Source: Arion vulgaris
Lineage: Eukaryota; Mollusca; Gastropoda; Stylommatophora; Arionidae
NCBI GenBank assembly: GCA_020796225.1
Contig: CM036758.1
Coordinates: 27,976,099-28,040,098, forward strand
Direction of reading: 5' to 3'
DNA: 64,000 nt
Positions 50,601-57,967 of this stretch are shown piece by piece. Under the pieces are notes generated by a model. It worked only from the letters and a program-made list of their open reading frames with translations, made no database searches and was not told the origin of the DNA. Each line of letters starts with the position of its first letter. The stretch's first letter is position 1. Made by a program: the position numbers and the translations under genes.

Positions 50601-51292
50601 GCTAAATGTGTCCTGTTCACCTTACTTTTGGTCTGCACAGACATACTTTTATTAAAAATAGCTCCATTCATCTTAAAGACTGTAATCAATATTTTGATAA
50701 CTTGTCATGTATTAATGTAAGATTTAAAAGCCATGATAGTGTAATGGTCAGTGTGTGCTGACTTCCTTGGTCCCATAAACACATTGCCCTTCTGGAGTTG
50801 GATTTTTCCAACCATAATGGCTCTTAGGTCAACTCGGCCTCAGTTGAGTACCAGAGAAACACTGAGAAGTAAAGGTTGTTGACCTGATGTTAGCCACCAA
50901 ATTGTGTACTGTTAGTCAAAATAAATATGGACTTTGCACTGCATTTTTCAATATACCTGTTGGTATGAAAATGGGTCTTTACTTTTAGTTTTTTTAATTT
51001 TTAGTTAATAAATATTTGTTAATAAATTTGATTATTCTTGATTACTTTGATTATGTTTCCCACATAATAAAACTGTCTTTTTATGCATATCTACAGATTT
51101 CATCTATTTTAAATTCCACTTCAGTACCTCTGTTTTCCTAAAACAGATATTTACCTCCAAGTTTTAGTCTACTTACAAAGCATCTTTCTCCTTTTCCCGT
51201 TGCAACATCTTAGAAATGTAAGATGGCTGTTCCACTGAAAGCTCATCGCAAGCATCTTCAAAGCTCATGATAGTTGAGATGATGTTAGTCAT
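26416..51292 (-). CDS. LRRC34: LRRC34 orthologue, nine coding exons (whole gene)
   Basis: Nine exons read on the minus strand join in one open frame of 1296 nt, giving 431 residues plus stop. Vertebrate LRRC34 is, from memory, of similar length. The order is a short N-terminal region (1-38), ribonuclease-inhibitor-type leucine-rich repeats (about 50-350) and a C-terminal non-LRR tail. The family is recognised from collinear landmarks: DLRYN in exon 2, the INxNRP-type segment followed by EEPT in exon 5 (here VNRP), YIWGNHFDD in exon 8, and VVDGKLYL with HYYYAPIYG in the last exon. Every junction keeps phase. Introns are GT-AG except after exon 6 (GC-AG). The family is expressed mainly in germ cells and ciliated or stem-like cells; its molecular role is not settled. 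No frame break is seen. The coding span is 24.9 kb because the introns are filled with transposons and minisatellites. UTRs were not determined. Confidence 0.93.
26820..27000 (+). repeat. degenerate tRNA-derived SINE, family 3
   Basis: A B-box-like TGGTTCAAGTCCCA, then CAGGGTAGGTAAGATAGAGT and AAGTTAAGCATATAAAAGAA, matching in order the bodies at 58390-58600 and 59000-59130 (GTAGGCAAGATCAC, GTTGAGCATGTAAAAGA). Confidence 0.5.
27215..27301 (+). other. short CpG-flanked open frame of 28 codons
   Basis: It starts AGAAATGGCGGACAG and encodes [20 protein letters not shown] then KKAGFCRD. The surrounding 27030-27480 is less AT-rich and contains more CpG than its neighbourhood, inside LRRC34 intron 8. 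It could be a first exon, an unannotated transcript start or chance. No family is recognised. Confidence 0.2.
27745..27985 (-). repeat. tRNA-derived SINE, family 1, minus strand
   Basis: The minus strand reads GTGTCTGTAGCTTAAGCAGT...GTACCTGGCTCAA...CAGAAAGCAATAGCAAACTA, then GGATATGCCAC. Both ends match the 24940-25190 copy. Confidence 0.85.
28630..29135 (+). repeat. tandem duplication of about 250 bp
   Basis: Two adjacent copies share TCACCCTGAGAG, CTCCATCTCATTCACAAAAT, GAAATGAAAGAAA and ATGATAAACATTAAAGCTCA landmarks in the same order. The copies differ by many small gaps. Confidence 0.75.
30069..30195 (-). CDS. LRRC34: LRRC34 exon 8
   Basis: One base completing Cys315, then codons 316-357. 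It contains [12 protein letters not shown] and [11 protein letters not shown], a block shared with the human protein (IWGN-FD). The acceptor is TTTCAG and the donor GTGAGT. Phase 0 at the 3' end matches the last exon. Confidence 0.93.
30400..32650 (+). repeat. segment A, deletion-rich copy of 34.41-36.87 kb
   Basis: Over about 2.1 kb, segment A runs parallel to segment B (34410-36870): plus-strand LINE 3' domain, LRRC34 exon 7-like sequence, minus-strand RNase H fragment. A is about 0.3 kb shorter, almost all through scattered deletions of 1-5 bases. A also contains the uninterrupted LINE (LDFADDM-type text near 30530) where B has the hAT transposon. Confidence 0.85.
31510..31665 (-). pseudogene. 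LRRC34: broken second copy of LRRC34 exon 7
   Basis: It aligns to exon 7 at 35535-35690 through AAATCCAAGATTTCTCAACC, CAGTATTGAGTTTAGAACTT and CCATCCTGAGTTATGC, but at least five small deletions destroy the frame and the GTAGGT donor. It lies in the intron between exons 8 and 7. Probably an assembly copy rather than a true exon duplicate (see findings). Confidence 0.8.
32646..34408 (+). mobile_element. hAT transposon, ZMYM1-type, 5'-truncated and broken
   Basis: Transposase pieces in order: [20 protein letters not shown] (32845), [15 protein letters not shown] (32940), [20 protein letters not shown] (33040), [19 protein letters not shown] (33115), [26 protein letters not shown], and the C-terminal dimerisation block [20 protein letters not shown] with [12 protein letters not shown] (34140-34240). 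Frameshifts at about 32935 and after 33418 and stops make it inactive. The right terminus ends CTAATCCGGCTCTG, reading CAGAGCCGGATTAG on the other strand, as expected for this group's inverted repeat. No matching left terminus exists at 32646. Confidence 0.85.
34410..35200 (+). pseudogene. LINE ORF2 3' domain (RTE-type)
   Basis: Text in broken frames: [14 protein letters not shown], then [43 protein letters not shown] and RCAFVAAL. This is the post-RT region of RTE-type LINEs (YGSETW, FxxxCLRRIL, IGHVLR, GRPKxTWRR). Its upstream half is cut off by the hAT element. Confidence 0.7.
35535..35690 (-). CDS. LRRC34: LRRC34 exon 7 (intact copy)
   Basis: One base completing Cys263, then codons 264-314 and two bases of 315. 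It has two LRRs: [16 protein letters not shown] and [16 protein letters not shown]. The acceptor is ATTCAG and the donor GTAGGT. The same exon occurs again, broken, near 31.5 kb inside the next intron. Confidence 0.92.
35750..36620 (-). pseudogene. LINE RNase H fragment, open for 138 codons
   Basis: Minus strand: [72 protein letters not shown] and [19 protein letters not shown] and the HAxVxGxExADxLA motif identify an RNase H domain. It is related to the plus-strand pieces at 9.28-11.07 kb. The element's RT is not adjacent. Confidence 0.75.
36880..38110 (-). pseudogene. LINE RT and thumb, catalytic FADG
   Basis: Minus strand in near-continuous frames: [40 protein letters not shown] (motif A with catalytic Asp), [16 protein letters not shown], then a damaged stretch, [13 protein letters not shown] where FADD is expected, [49 protein letters not shown] and the GRPKTTLEE end near 36960. 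One palm aspartate is replaced by Gly and there is a frame break near 37640, so it is inactive. The 3' end is nearest 36880. Confidence 0.85.
38111..39090. other. intron 6 sequence without recognised element
   Basis: AT-rich, with only a short LINE-like echo of 11.16-11.34 kb at 38160-38240. No tandem repeats. Confidence 0.35.
39094..39212 (-). CDS. LRRC34: LRRC34 exon 6 (GC donor)
   Basis: Codons 224-262 plus two bases, with [16 protein letters not shown] and LTYLNLN. The acceptor is GATCAG. The only donor that keeps frame with exon 7 is GCAAGT (G at 39093), a GC-AG intron. Joining gives the LRR consensus LNLNCNRIT across the junction. Confidence 0.9.
39540..39700 (-). repeat. dispersed repeat, copy 2
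   Basis: It shares GCAATCTGTTTCCAGAGCCA, GGTTCTTGGTCAGTGCCAG and GTCTTGTCACC with 24120-24245. The reading frame differs from copy 1. Confidence 0.55.
40142..40257 (+). repeat. 14-bp tandem array
   Basis: About eight units of GTAAGAAGAAATAT. The antisense frame [14 protein letters not shown] is an artefact. Confidence 0.93.
40381..41074 (+). mobile_element. internally deleted piggyBac-like element
   Basis: Ends: left CCCTTAGAACCCGGGCTCC (from 40385) and right, on the other strand, CCCTTTGAACCCTGGCCACC (from 41070), an imperfect terminal inverted repeat. The right flank is TTAA (41071-41074); the left is TTTA, one change from the canonical TTAA target. Inside, 40660-40780 encodes [20 protein letters not shown] then [20 protein letters not shown] and a stop, like the acidic N-terminus of PGBD-type transposases. 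The catalytic core is absent; total length is about 0.69 kb. Confidence 0.75.
41158..41755 (+). repeat. 30-bp tandem array
   Basis: About twenty units of AATTTATAGAATGATGGAGA + GATAAATATT with moderate divergence. It lies in the intron between exons 6 and 5, about 100 bp from exon 5. Confidence 0.93.
41858..41989 (-). CDS. LRRC34: LRRC34 exon 5
   Basis: Forty-four codons (180-223), phase 0 at both ends. It contains [20 protein letters not shown] and [12 protein letters not shown], the family's distinctive break in the regular LRR pattern. The acceptor is TTCAAG after a pyrimidine run. The donor is GTCAAA, weak beyond the GT, so the 3' edge is slightly less certain, but the next exon joins in frame with the expected residues. 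Confidence 0.9.
42150..42800 (+). pseudogene. LINE 3' domain, single frameshift
   Basis: Two overlapping frames form one product: [68 protein letters not shown], then a one-base change near 42505 and [27 protein letters not shown] and GRRPRRRW-like text with [10 protein letters not shown] poly(A)-like run precedes it at 42136. It is relatively young: only one break in about 210 codons. Confidence 0.8.
42936..43740 (+). pseudogene. LINE family A, best-preserved copy
   Basis: [55 protein letters not shown], a stop where Cys is expected (YQCQTWP follows), [54 protein letters not shown]. After a stop at 43536 the frame continues with [11 protein letters not shown]. This copy links the fragments at 75-1000 and 14.4-15.3 kb to one family. 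Confidence 0.8.
43760..43860 (+). repeat. tRNA-like SINE head
   Basis: CACAGTCGTTAATGCACTTG followed by a B-box-like CAGGTTTAAATTCCC. It abuts a LINE tail fragment. Weakly conserved. Confidence 0.4.
43870..44110 (+). pseudogene. LINE 3' terminal fragment, family B
   Basis: [20 protein letters not shown], then frames with [34 protein letters not shown] and stops, ending in GATGATGATTAAATG. The same tail occurs at 63010-63380. Confidence 0.75.
44160..44345 (+). repeat. partial SINE, family 4 body
   Basis: GGAAGTAAAGGCAATCAGCA, TGTTGACATCATCCCATGAT and CATCACCCACCATGTGCTGT match the body of the SINE at 45868-46143. The tRNA head is missing. Confidence 0.6.
44405..44533 (-). CDS. LRRC34: LRRC34 exon 4
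   Basis: Forty-three codons (137-179), phase 0 at both ends. The motifs [16 protein letters not shown] and [11 protein letters not shown] fit two consecutive LRR strands. The acceptor ends CTAG and the donor is GTATGT. It matches the 'GNKI-NKGGM' block of the family. Confidence 0.92.
44740..47384 (-). pseudogene. RTE-type LINE, endonuclease end to 3' domain, with nested SINE
   Basis: Minus strand: endonuclease C-terminus with [19 protein letters not shown] (SDH catalytic motif, about 47230), linker [29 protein letters not shown] (46500), [14 protein letters not shown] (about 46350), a 276-bp SINE at 45868-46143, then [20 protein letters not shown] (motif A, 45830), [11 protein letters not shown], an [18 protein letters not shown] palm motif (45510, frame-broken), [31 protein letters not shown] and [18 protein letters not shown] (45060). 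The 5' half of the endonuclease is absent where the 29-bp array begins at 47385. Several frame breaks are present. Confidence 0.85.
45868..46143 (+). mobile_element. tRNA-derived SINE, family 4, nested in LINE
   Basis: It is bounded by perfect 13-bp duplications ACTTTGCTCTATT at 45855-45867 and 46144-46156. The head has A-box-like GCGTAGTTGTTAGTGAAC and B-box-like GGGTTCAGCTCCC. The body includes CGACGGCTCTTAGGTCGACC, TCAACTGGGTACCAGACATT and CATCATGTGCTGGC. The tail is a TTTAACTTTAACT repeat. Another copy lies at 50733-51000. Confidence 0.9.
47385..47486 (+). repeat. 29-bp tandem array
   Basis: Three full units and one partial unit of ATGTAGTGTCTGCCTACAGT + CATATGATA at 47385, 47414, 47443 and 47472. 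A similar phrase (CATGTAGTGTC) sits at 44717 at the other end of the LINE. Confidence 0.9.
47563..47930 (+). pseudogene. LINE 3'-domain fragment
   Basis: [36 protein letters not shown], then other-frame [10 protein letters not shown] and GQEIDSD. It follows the RRIL...ELL..I..R...YFGHVxR order of LINE 3' domains. Short and broken. Confidence 0.6.
47931..48529. other. intron sequence without recognised element
   Basis: Between exons 4 and 3 of LRRC34. No motif, tandem repeat or SINE body found. Confidence 0.35.
48530..48613 (-). CDS. LRRC34: LRRC34 exon 3, one LRR unit
   Basis: Exactly 28 codons (109-136) in phase 0 at both ends, the size of one ribonuclease-inhibitor LRR. It contains [17 protein letters not shown]. 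The acceptor follows a TTGCAG tract and the donor is GTGAGT. It is too short to be noticed by open-frame length; it was found by continuing the phase from exon 2. Confidence 0.9.
48614..49603. other. intron 2 sequence without recognised element
   Basis: Short CATCATCACTC-type reiterations near 49370-49560 only. A minus-strand frame at 48838-49041 has no recognised family. Confidence 0.35.
49604..49811 (-). CDS. LRRC34: LRRC34 exon 2
   Basis: Residues 39-108. The acceptor AG lies just before the A at 49811 and completes the Leu codon split from exon 1. The exon contains [24 protein letters not shown] and [14 protein letters not shown], which is the first LRR of the family. The donor is GTAAGG. 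The frame runs past the donor to a spurious stop, so the open frame alone overstates the exon by a few codons. Confidence 0.92.
49812..50732. other. intron 1 sequence, upstream part unassigned
   Basis: AT-rich. The minus-strand frame at 50015-50236 ([18 protein letters not shown]) shows no domain. Possibly an old repeat, not identifiable. Confidence 0.3.
50733..51000 (+). repeat. tRNA-derived SINE, family 4
   Basis: GTGTAATGGTCAGTGTGTGC head, AATGGCTCTTAGGTCAACTC, CTCAGTTGAGTACCAGAGAA, CACCAAATTGTGTACTG and a T-rich tail. Collinear with 45868-46143, with a poorer B box. Confidence 0.8.
51177..51292 (-). CDS. LRRC34: LRRC34 exon 1 (start codon)
   Basis: This exon codes for residues 1-38 plus two bases of codon 39 and begins [19 protein letters not shown] second in-frame ATG ([10 protein letters not shown]) lies eight codons in and could be the real start. 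The family N-terminus also has an acidic 'EDAC-EL' stretch. The frame stays open for some codons upstream of the first ATG, so the 5' limit is uncertain. The donor is a strong GTAAGT (G at 51176). Confidence 0.8.
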
Positions 51293-52475
51293 TATTAATG
51301 CTAAAGAAGACAACACATTAATAATCAATAATATAAATGGCAAGTTAATGATTAGAATTTGTCAATTACCATATAAATTCTTCAGATACCTACTTAAAAC
51401 ATGGAAAATGTAGATGTGACTGGATCAAAGACATGAAGATCTGTTAGAGTATTGAATGGCAGAATCCATCATACGATAGGTAAATTGAATAGGCCTACTA
51501 CTGCACAGGCACACAGTAACATTGAGATTCAGACCCATACTGACCTAAAGAAACTCACTGAGGTTAGTGTACAGGAGATAGACATGGCCATACGAACTTA
51601 ACACCAGTCTTCAGACTGTCTAATCTGAAAAAAAGAGCTATAAAGGATAGGATACAGTGGAGAGACATCACATGATCAGAAGACTTCAATACCAATTTTC
51701 AGACTGTTCAAGATGAAAGAATGAGAACTACTGAGGGTAGCATACTGTGGAGATAAATGATCAGACCTCGATACCAGCCTTAGTTTAGATTGTCTAACCT
51801 TTTTTAAAAAAAAACGAAGTAAGAAAGAGCTACCGATGATAAGGCACAATAGACAGATATTAAAAATAACTATTTTCTAATATCAGATTTAAAGGAATTA
51901 CAGCAAAACATTATGTTTTGTTCATCGGGAAAAGAGAGTTGACTTTGTGAACCTGAAAACAAGATTTTACCAAAAGCAAGAGATAAAAAGTACGAAATAT
52001 TATAAATAAAATAATAAAAATATTATATTTTAATAAAATTTTAGAAATATTCTAGCTTCTTAATAACGTAATTATACTATAGTTGTCGTCAATTTTGTCT
52101 GTTATGTTGTTCCTTTGTAGAACTGTCATAATCACTACTTTATTATCTTTAGTAAACTTGTAAATTTCCATCATCATCAACATGTGACAACACTGACATC
52201 ATGTGAAATGTTTACTTCGGGAAAGATGATGATGTCTGTCTTCTACTTCTACTGACTTCTAGCTAGAACTAAGAAGCTATATAGAGAACAATATATGCAA
52301 AATGATAAACACTTAGCAAAAATATGCTGAATAATATATTAAAACTATTCACCTGTTAAATAACAGATGGACAATAACCTAAATGGGATGGTATGCTATA
52401 GTATTATATGTCAAGTTTCATTACATCTTTCATATAGAACATAAAATGTGAAACGGGAAGTACATGAAAGCGGTG
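51293..52475. other. LRRC34 upstream region
   Basis: It holds a possible degraded LINE 3' tail (51530-51800, with GACTTCAATACCAATTTTCA and GACCTCGATACCAGCCTTAG as two similar stretches) and AT-rich sequence. The 5' UTR, if split by an intron, would lie here. Confidence 0.35.
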
Positions 52476-52489
52476 GTTGTTATGGTAAT
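52476..52489 (-). promoter_or_regulatory. candidate RFX X-box upstream of LRRC34
   Basis: On the minus strand the 14 bases read ATTACCATAACAAC, which fits every position of the RFX X-box consensus RYYNYYATRRNRAC. It lies 1184 bp upstream of the LRRC34 start codon in a locally CpG-containing stretch. About two chance matches are expected in a window of this size, so location is the main support. Confidence 0.35.
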
Positions 52490-53380
52490 AGCATTGATTG
52501 TTCAAATTACGAAACTGCGCAGTGTAAATTCGGAAATTGTAAGTTCATAATAACTGACAGAACTATATTATTGGTATTTAATTGTTTGCTCGTTCACTAA
52601 TAATAAAAATAAAATCGGCCTCACAACTCTTTGGACACAACCATAGATCTCCGAAAAAGATGTCGAAATTTATACATGCTGAATGGTCTGGTTATTGAAC
52701 TGACCTCAAAGCAATTCCAATAGACTCGGTTTATACTTGCAAATGTCGAGAATAATGAGTTTTTTTAAGAACACTAGTTTAAGCAACGGAAGCAATGAAT
52801 ATGATCACAATAAATAAACATTGTACAAGTATTAGGGTCGGTACTTTATTATTAAGCTACCCAAGCATACCCACACAGAGCCTCAAGATAAATTTTCAGT
52901 AGATTCCCGGAGTATTCCCGTGTGTCTGGTGATTCTCAAACGTCAAAATTTCAATATTTACATCAGGTTTATTCTATCAATGTTTGTTTGTATGGGCGTA
53001 CAAGCGACAATATCTTATTTTTCTTACTTTTCATCGATGTATTTTGGGTCTCTGGAAAAAAAAAATTACCAAACACAGGCTTCGAAACACTTACCCCAAT
53101 TTCTTACGAAACCAATTGCCTAGTGCAAAAATACGATCGGTTTACATCGAAGAGTATGAACGCTATTTGTTATAAGACTTGTTTGTTTAAAAACTCGTTA
53201 TTCTATCCTTCAGACTCCCATTCCTATTAGTGCATCATGTGCTTTCACTGCGTACATTAAACACGCCATTTTTTTAAATATAAAACCATGTCTCAGTGCT
53301 ATAATTGTGTCTTCCATGAGCTAGTTCAGTATCAATATTTCTGCACCATAAAGAAATGGTGAATATCAACATCATTAAAT
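52490..53380. other. intergenic sequence with overlapping short open frames
   Basis: Three plus-strand frames overlap at 52920-53230 (up to 102 codons, MSGDSQTSKFQYLHQVYSIN). None has a recognisable domain, and overlap in all three frames suggests a stop-poor stretch rather than a gene. Confidence 0.3.
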
Positions 53381-53384
53381 AGCT

Positions 53385-54425
53385 TGTCATGGGCAGAACT
53401 TTGCAACTCCAACAGTCTTTCGGAATTTTTCATACGTCAGATGCCCCGCCTCTACAGCCGTCATATTCAAATCATCAGTTACATCCTGAATCCATCTTTT
53501 CCGTAGTCTTCCTCTTCTTCTCTTTGCCGGTATGCCTCCCCCAATGATGATCTTCTCCAGTCCTTCGTGTCTTTGTCAAAATACCTCTATGACGAATATG
53601 GTATGACCTTTTTCGCCTTTACAGACGGTCAATTGGCAAGTGTTTTACTTTGACAACCTCTAAATTTTCGCTTTTCTCTCTTGTCTTTCAGCCCATACAT
53701 AAGTCTCTTTTCAAAAGACTGTGTGCTTGCGAAACATCGCTTTCCACACTACTCTGTCAGCAGCTAGTTTTTTTCATGTGCTGGGACCTATAGAAAAGTT
53801 CTTCATTGAGGCCTTGCAGACATCTTTATATCTGAGCAGTGGTCTGTCCTGGTGCCTCTTCCCTTCCGAAAGTTCACAGAACAACATTTGTTTTGGTATG
53901 CGACAAGTTTCCATCTTCTCACATGCCCCAACCATCTTAGTCGTCTATTGTTGAGCATGCCCATGATGGAAGGCAGATTTGCACGTTGCAGTACTTCAGA
54001 GTAGATTATATTGTCGTACCACCTGATGTTCATAATCTTGCGGAGACATCAAAGGGGAAAGATGTTAAGTCTCCTCTCGTGCCTTGAGTAGGTTGTCCAT
54101 GTTTATGAGCCATATAGTAAAGAACTAATTACATAGGCTCAATATATTTGAATCTTCGTCTGCAATATTAGTTTTGTGTTGTCCCACGGACGCTTTGATA
54201 GTTTGCCGAATGTAGTAGTCGCACTCCCTACACGAGCGTTGATTTCTTCGTCAAGAGAAAAGCTAGCAGTGACCATGGACCCAATATAGCAAAATTTTGA
54301 ACTGGAGCTAGGTGGTTTCCATTTAACGTGATATTTGTTGTGTTACCTCCCTGACATTAAACTACTGTTTTGGTGACAATTATAGTCAGAGAAAATAGGT
54401 CGCATGCCTTTGCCAAATTATTGAT
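53385..54425 (-). pseudogene. LINE 3' domain, minus strand
   Basis: Minus strand: [93 protein letters not shown] and HVRRWKLV. A second degraded stretch runs on to about 53400 (IQDVTDDLNMTAVEAGHL-like). It is cut at about 54425 by the plus-strand LINE that follows, so the two fragments are head to head. Confidence 0.8.
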
Positions 54426-54429
54426 TAGG

Positions 54430-55400
54430 TATTGCAGTGTATGGACATAGCGACTGATTTAATGGTTGAAAACGGAGTAAAGCAAGTATGTATTCTATCT
54501 CAGCTATTGTTTGGAGTGGTCATTGACTGGGTGATGCGAAAATGTTGCAGGGGCGAAACTGGCATCGATTGGGTAGAAAATAGTCAACTAGAAGATTTTG
54601 ATTTTACAGATGATATTGCCTTGTTAAGTAGAAACAACCAAGATATGCAAGAAAAACAGACAACTTGTCACCTATAGCATCAAAAGTTGGACTGCAGATA
54701 AGCTATGAAAAAACAAATATAATGAAGACACCTATAGCAAGTATTGCAGATATCACACTGGAATCTAAAATGATAAAAATAACAGAGCAGTTCACCTATT
54801 TAGGTAGCAATTTTGATTGCACAGGAAATGTTAAAAAGAAATTATGATACGAATTGACAAAGCAACATCAGCTTTTAAAAGTCTAAATAAAATATGGAAC
54901 TGCAAGTTATATAGTATTAAAACTAAATTACGAATTTTCAATTCAAATGTTGTATCAATCCTAACATATGCCAGCGAGAGTTGGAAAATGACTAAAGATA
55001 TAGAAAGCAAGTTGAATGCATTTGAAAATAGATGTTTGAGAAAAATAATGAATATAAAATGGTACGAATTCTGGAGAAGTGATGAAATCAGAGACATGTC
55101 TGGTCAACCACTAGTGACAACTGTTATAAGAAAGAGAAGATGGAGATATGTTGGGCACACCTTGAGGAGAAATGATCAACGAATATCAAAGCAGGCATTG
55201 AAGTGGAATGCAAAGGGTTCAAGAAAGAATGGTCGACCTAAGGAGACCATGAAACGAACTTTGCTGAGAGAGGCAGGAAATATCGGTCTCAGTTCCATGG
55301 AGGAGATTGAGCGAGCTGCCCAGGGAAGAGCGGTATGGAGAAATTACTTGCAGGCCCTATGTAACGTATAACGGTACGAGATGAAATATTATTATTATTG
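54430..55400 (+). pseudogene. RTE-type LINE, palm to 3' end with ATT tail
   Basis: VENGVKQVCILSQLLFGVVI, LEDFDFTDDIALLSRNNQDM (palm FTDD motif intact), a frame change near 54660, KVGLQISYEKTNIM, FTYLGSNFDCTGNVKKK, a stop, IRIDKATSAFKSLNKIWNCK, ILTYASESWKMTKDIESKLN, FENRCLRKIMNIKWYEFWRS, RRWRYVGHTLRRNDQRISKQ, ALKWNAKGSRKNGRPKETMK and AVWRNYLQALCNV. It ends in an ATTATTATTATT tail, typical of RTE-type target-primed insertion. One long 175-codon frame remains open. Confidence 0.85.
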
Positions 55401-55779
55401 CAGTGTATCTGTTGCTTTCCGTATTGTGTCCGAGCCGAAAGCAAAGATGAAGTGTCCTCTCTCTTTGTGCCTACCCTGGGTAGCTGAACACAGGTCGACT
55501 ACCAAAATATGAGCAGATCAGAACAAGTTATTTTGTGCCGCATGCTCAGAACAGGAGATAGTTGACTCCACAACCACATGTTTACCAAATTGAAGATTGA
55601 CAATCCAGCCATGTGTACAGGTACACCAGACTGCAGAGCACACACTGCAAGACTACACTGAATATAATATACTGAGACAAACTCACTGAATGTGATGTAC
55701 TGAGGACAACATTGAATATATAAACAGTATTTCTAGCGAGACAACAATTGATTTATTCATAGTTTCTCTATGTAGTTTT
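55401..55779. other. unassigned sequence
   Basis: Two similar phrases, ACTGAATATAATATACTGAG and ACTGAATGTGATGTACTGAG, near 55655-55705. No coding evidence. Confidence 0.3.
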
Positions 55780-55886
55780 TCAGTTTTAACTTCTCAGTTG
55801 TTAGTTTTAACTTCTCAGTTGTTAGTTTTAATTTTTTCAGTTGTTAGTTTTAACTTCTCAGTTGTTAGTTTTAACTTCTCAGTTGT
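55780..55886 (+). repeat. 21-24-bp tandem array
   Basis: About five units of CAGTTGTTAGTTTTAACTTCT, one with an extended T run. Confidence 0.93.
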
Positions 55887-55889
55887 GTG

Positions 55890-56771
55890 CAGAATTAGCA
55901 ACGTTTCTTTGTGGATTGGAGAAGATCGAGTACCACTAAGCTAAACCTTTTGCTATCTCATGTCTTGACATCATGTCTCCGGACAGCAAATCCATGCAAT
56001 ATACTAGAGGTAGGAAACAGCAGTAGACGATATTCAGTCAAAACCGCAATCTGCCGTTTTGAACCTCAGAATAACAGATTTAAAGTAGGACATAATAATC
56101 GTTCTAGTAAACGAAGTTCCAGAAAGCTGTAGATGACATTAGTAACGGATTTAACCTCCATCCTCATACTGGAAGTATTCGTCTTTCAACCTTCATTTCG
56201 ATGGACAAATACTCTCCACACGTGATGGCTATAAAACACCAGCCAGATTTTGCACCAGTGTACATGCAGACCTACAAGTATATACACCATAGTCGTAGTT
56301 ATCGGAATCAGCTACTAATTGCAAGGTAATCTTTCCCCTGTTCCAACTTTATATTTCATTCTTATAGTAGTGATAACGTTGTGAAAGATTACTCCGTTTC
56401 CATCTTCTTCCACTTTCGGTAAAGTCACAACAGTGATCAAATGTCACACCCCTCAACAGGGATCAACTTATAGATGGTACCATCCACAGCTTGTTGCACT
56501 TGATTCTCGTGTCCTTAACATCCCAAGTAGTCTGGTGTAGTGGATGTTTCTTGTTGGCGTTAACATCTACCCTTGACTTGGGCGATGTCATGACGGGAAC
56601 GTCAAGTCAGATCAAACATGACAATTTCACAATGAAAGTGTAGCAGAGAATTGTACGCACGCCTTCAATCTGTAAACGTTTCACGTGGTCACGTCGTGAT
56701 CGCGACTTCGTGAGCACGTAAATTCCGTAACCAGGCAAGAACATAACCGATTTATAGAAAAGAAGAACAAG

Positions 56772-56808
<37 letters not shown>

Positions 56809-57480
56809 TATGTGCGTGCACAACGTTGTATCGATTATTAACATTATATTTGTAAAATAAACTGCAACCAAATGGCATGTCAAGAAAACGCAAGCTGTGA
56901 CGACGGTCGATATTCAGCTTATCAATGCTGACTCCGGGAAGCTCAGTTTCGACTGTTCACAGAGTACCATAACATGCGCGTCTCCTCATGATTAACGTGT
57001 CAGCTAGACCCCTGATGCTAATGCGAGAGGAAATATAATGTCTCATGAATGTTACTCAATGCACTAAAAGCAACAGTCTTCACAGATGGATCTTGGGATC
57101 TGTGATTTGGGAGAATAAAAATAAACCCACTGTCACAGGGTGCCAAAATGCAGGTCAACACTGTGCAGGTCAACACTGTGCATCTCTTGTCGCCACTGCT
57201 CTCTGACAGGTTGCCTTCTTTTTGCCTTCCATCCGCGTTCACTTGTGACAGTTCATGGGATTGTTTCTGAATAACTTATAGGAACCTGGCATATCCAGCT
57301 CTAATTTTTAATCATTGAGTGCATTTTCTTCTGGATGCATCTATTGAACAGTTCTTGCTGGCCGATTTTGTTTTGTCAAAATATTGTAATATTCTTAAAA
57401 CAGCTTGCATGAAATGTTTATGGCCCCCAGTCACATCTAATGGCACTTAAGACAGAAAACAAAATATGTCCCCTCAATTC
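55890..57480. other. intergenic sequence
   Basis: A (CT)n(GT)n microsatellite lies at 56772-56808. Frames at 55911-56132 plus and 57018-57242 minus have no recognised domain. AACACTGTGCAGGTC is tandemly duplicated near 57158-57180. Confidence 0.35.
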
Positions 57481-57800
57481 GATCTTGTACCTTTCTTTCC
57501 ACCTCAAACCTAGTCCTATGCATGTCTTTGAGCTCTACTTCAAAAGTTCTCTATAAGTTCCTATGCCTTCCTTTATGTCAATGTCCACTTGATTCCATGT
57601 CTTTTGCCGCTATTCTTTTCCCATCCTGAGTACATGTTCAGTCCATCGATTCTTTTGTATCTCTTTTCTATTTTTGCAGCATTTTTTTAGTGTGGTGACC
57701 TGACCTCCATCACAATTCCTCTTATCCGCCTTTAGTGACATGCTGCACTGAGAGGAGACATTAATTCTATTTGTCTCTATTCTGAAAGCCACAAGAGATG
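57480..57800 (-). pseudogene. short LINE 3' fragment
   Basis: Minus strand CCKNRKEIQKNRWTEHVLRM GKE followed by broken text with DIDIKEG-like sequence. This resembles the WTEHVLRM step of LINE 3' domains. Weak. Confidence 0.45.
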
Positions 57801-57875
57801 GGATGGGGAAGGATGGGGAGAGAGTGAGTAATTGTCTAGACAGTTAAATTTTTTATTGTTCTCCATCATTCAGGT

Positions 57876-57967
57876 TCATACACAAATACTGAACGTACAC
57901 ATATCTCATACACAAATACTGAACGTACACATATCTCATACACAAATACTGAACGTACACATATCTC
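57876..57967 (+). repeat. 30-bp tandem array, three units
   Basis: Three identical units of TCATACACAAATACTGAACG + TACACATATC, running straight into the 25-bp array. Confidence 0.95.
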
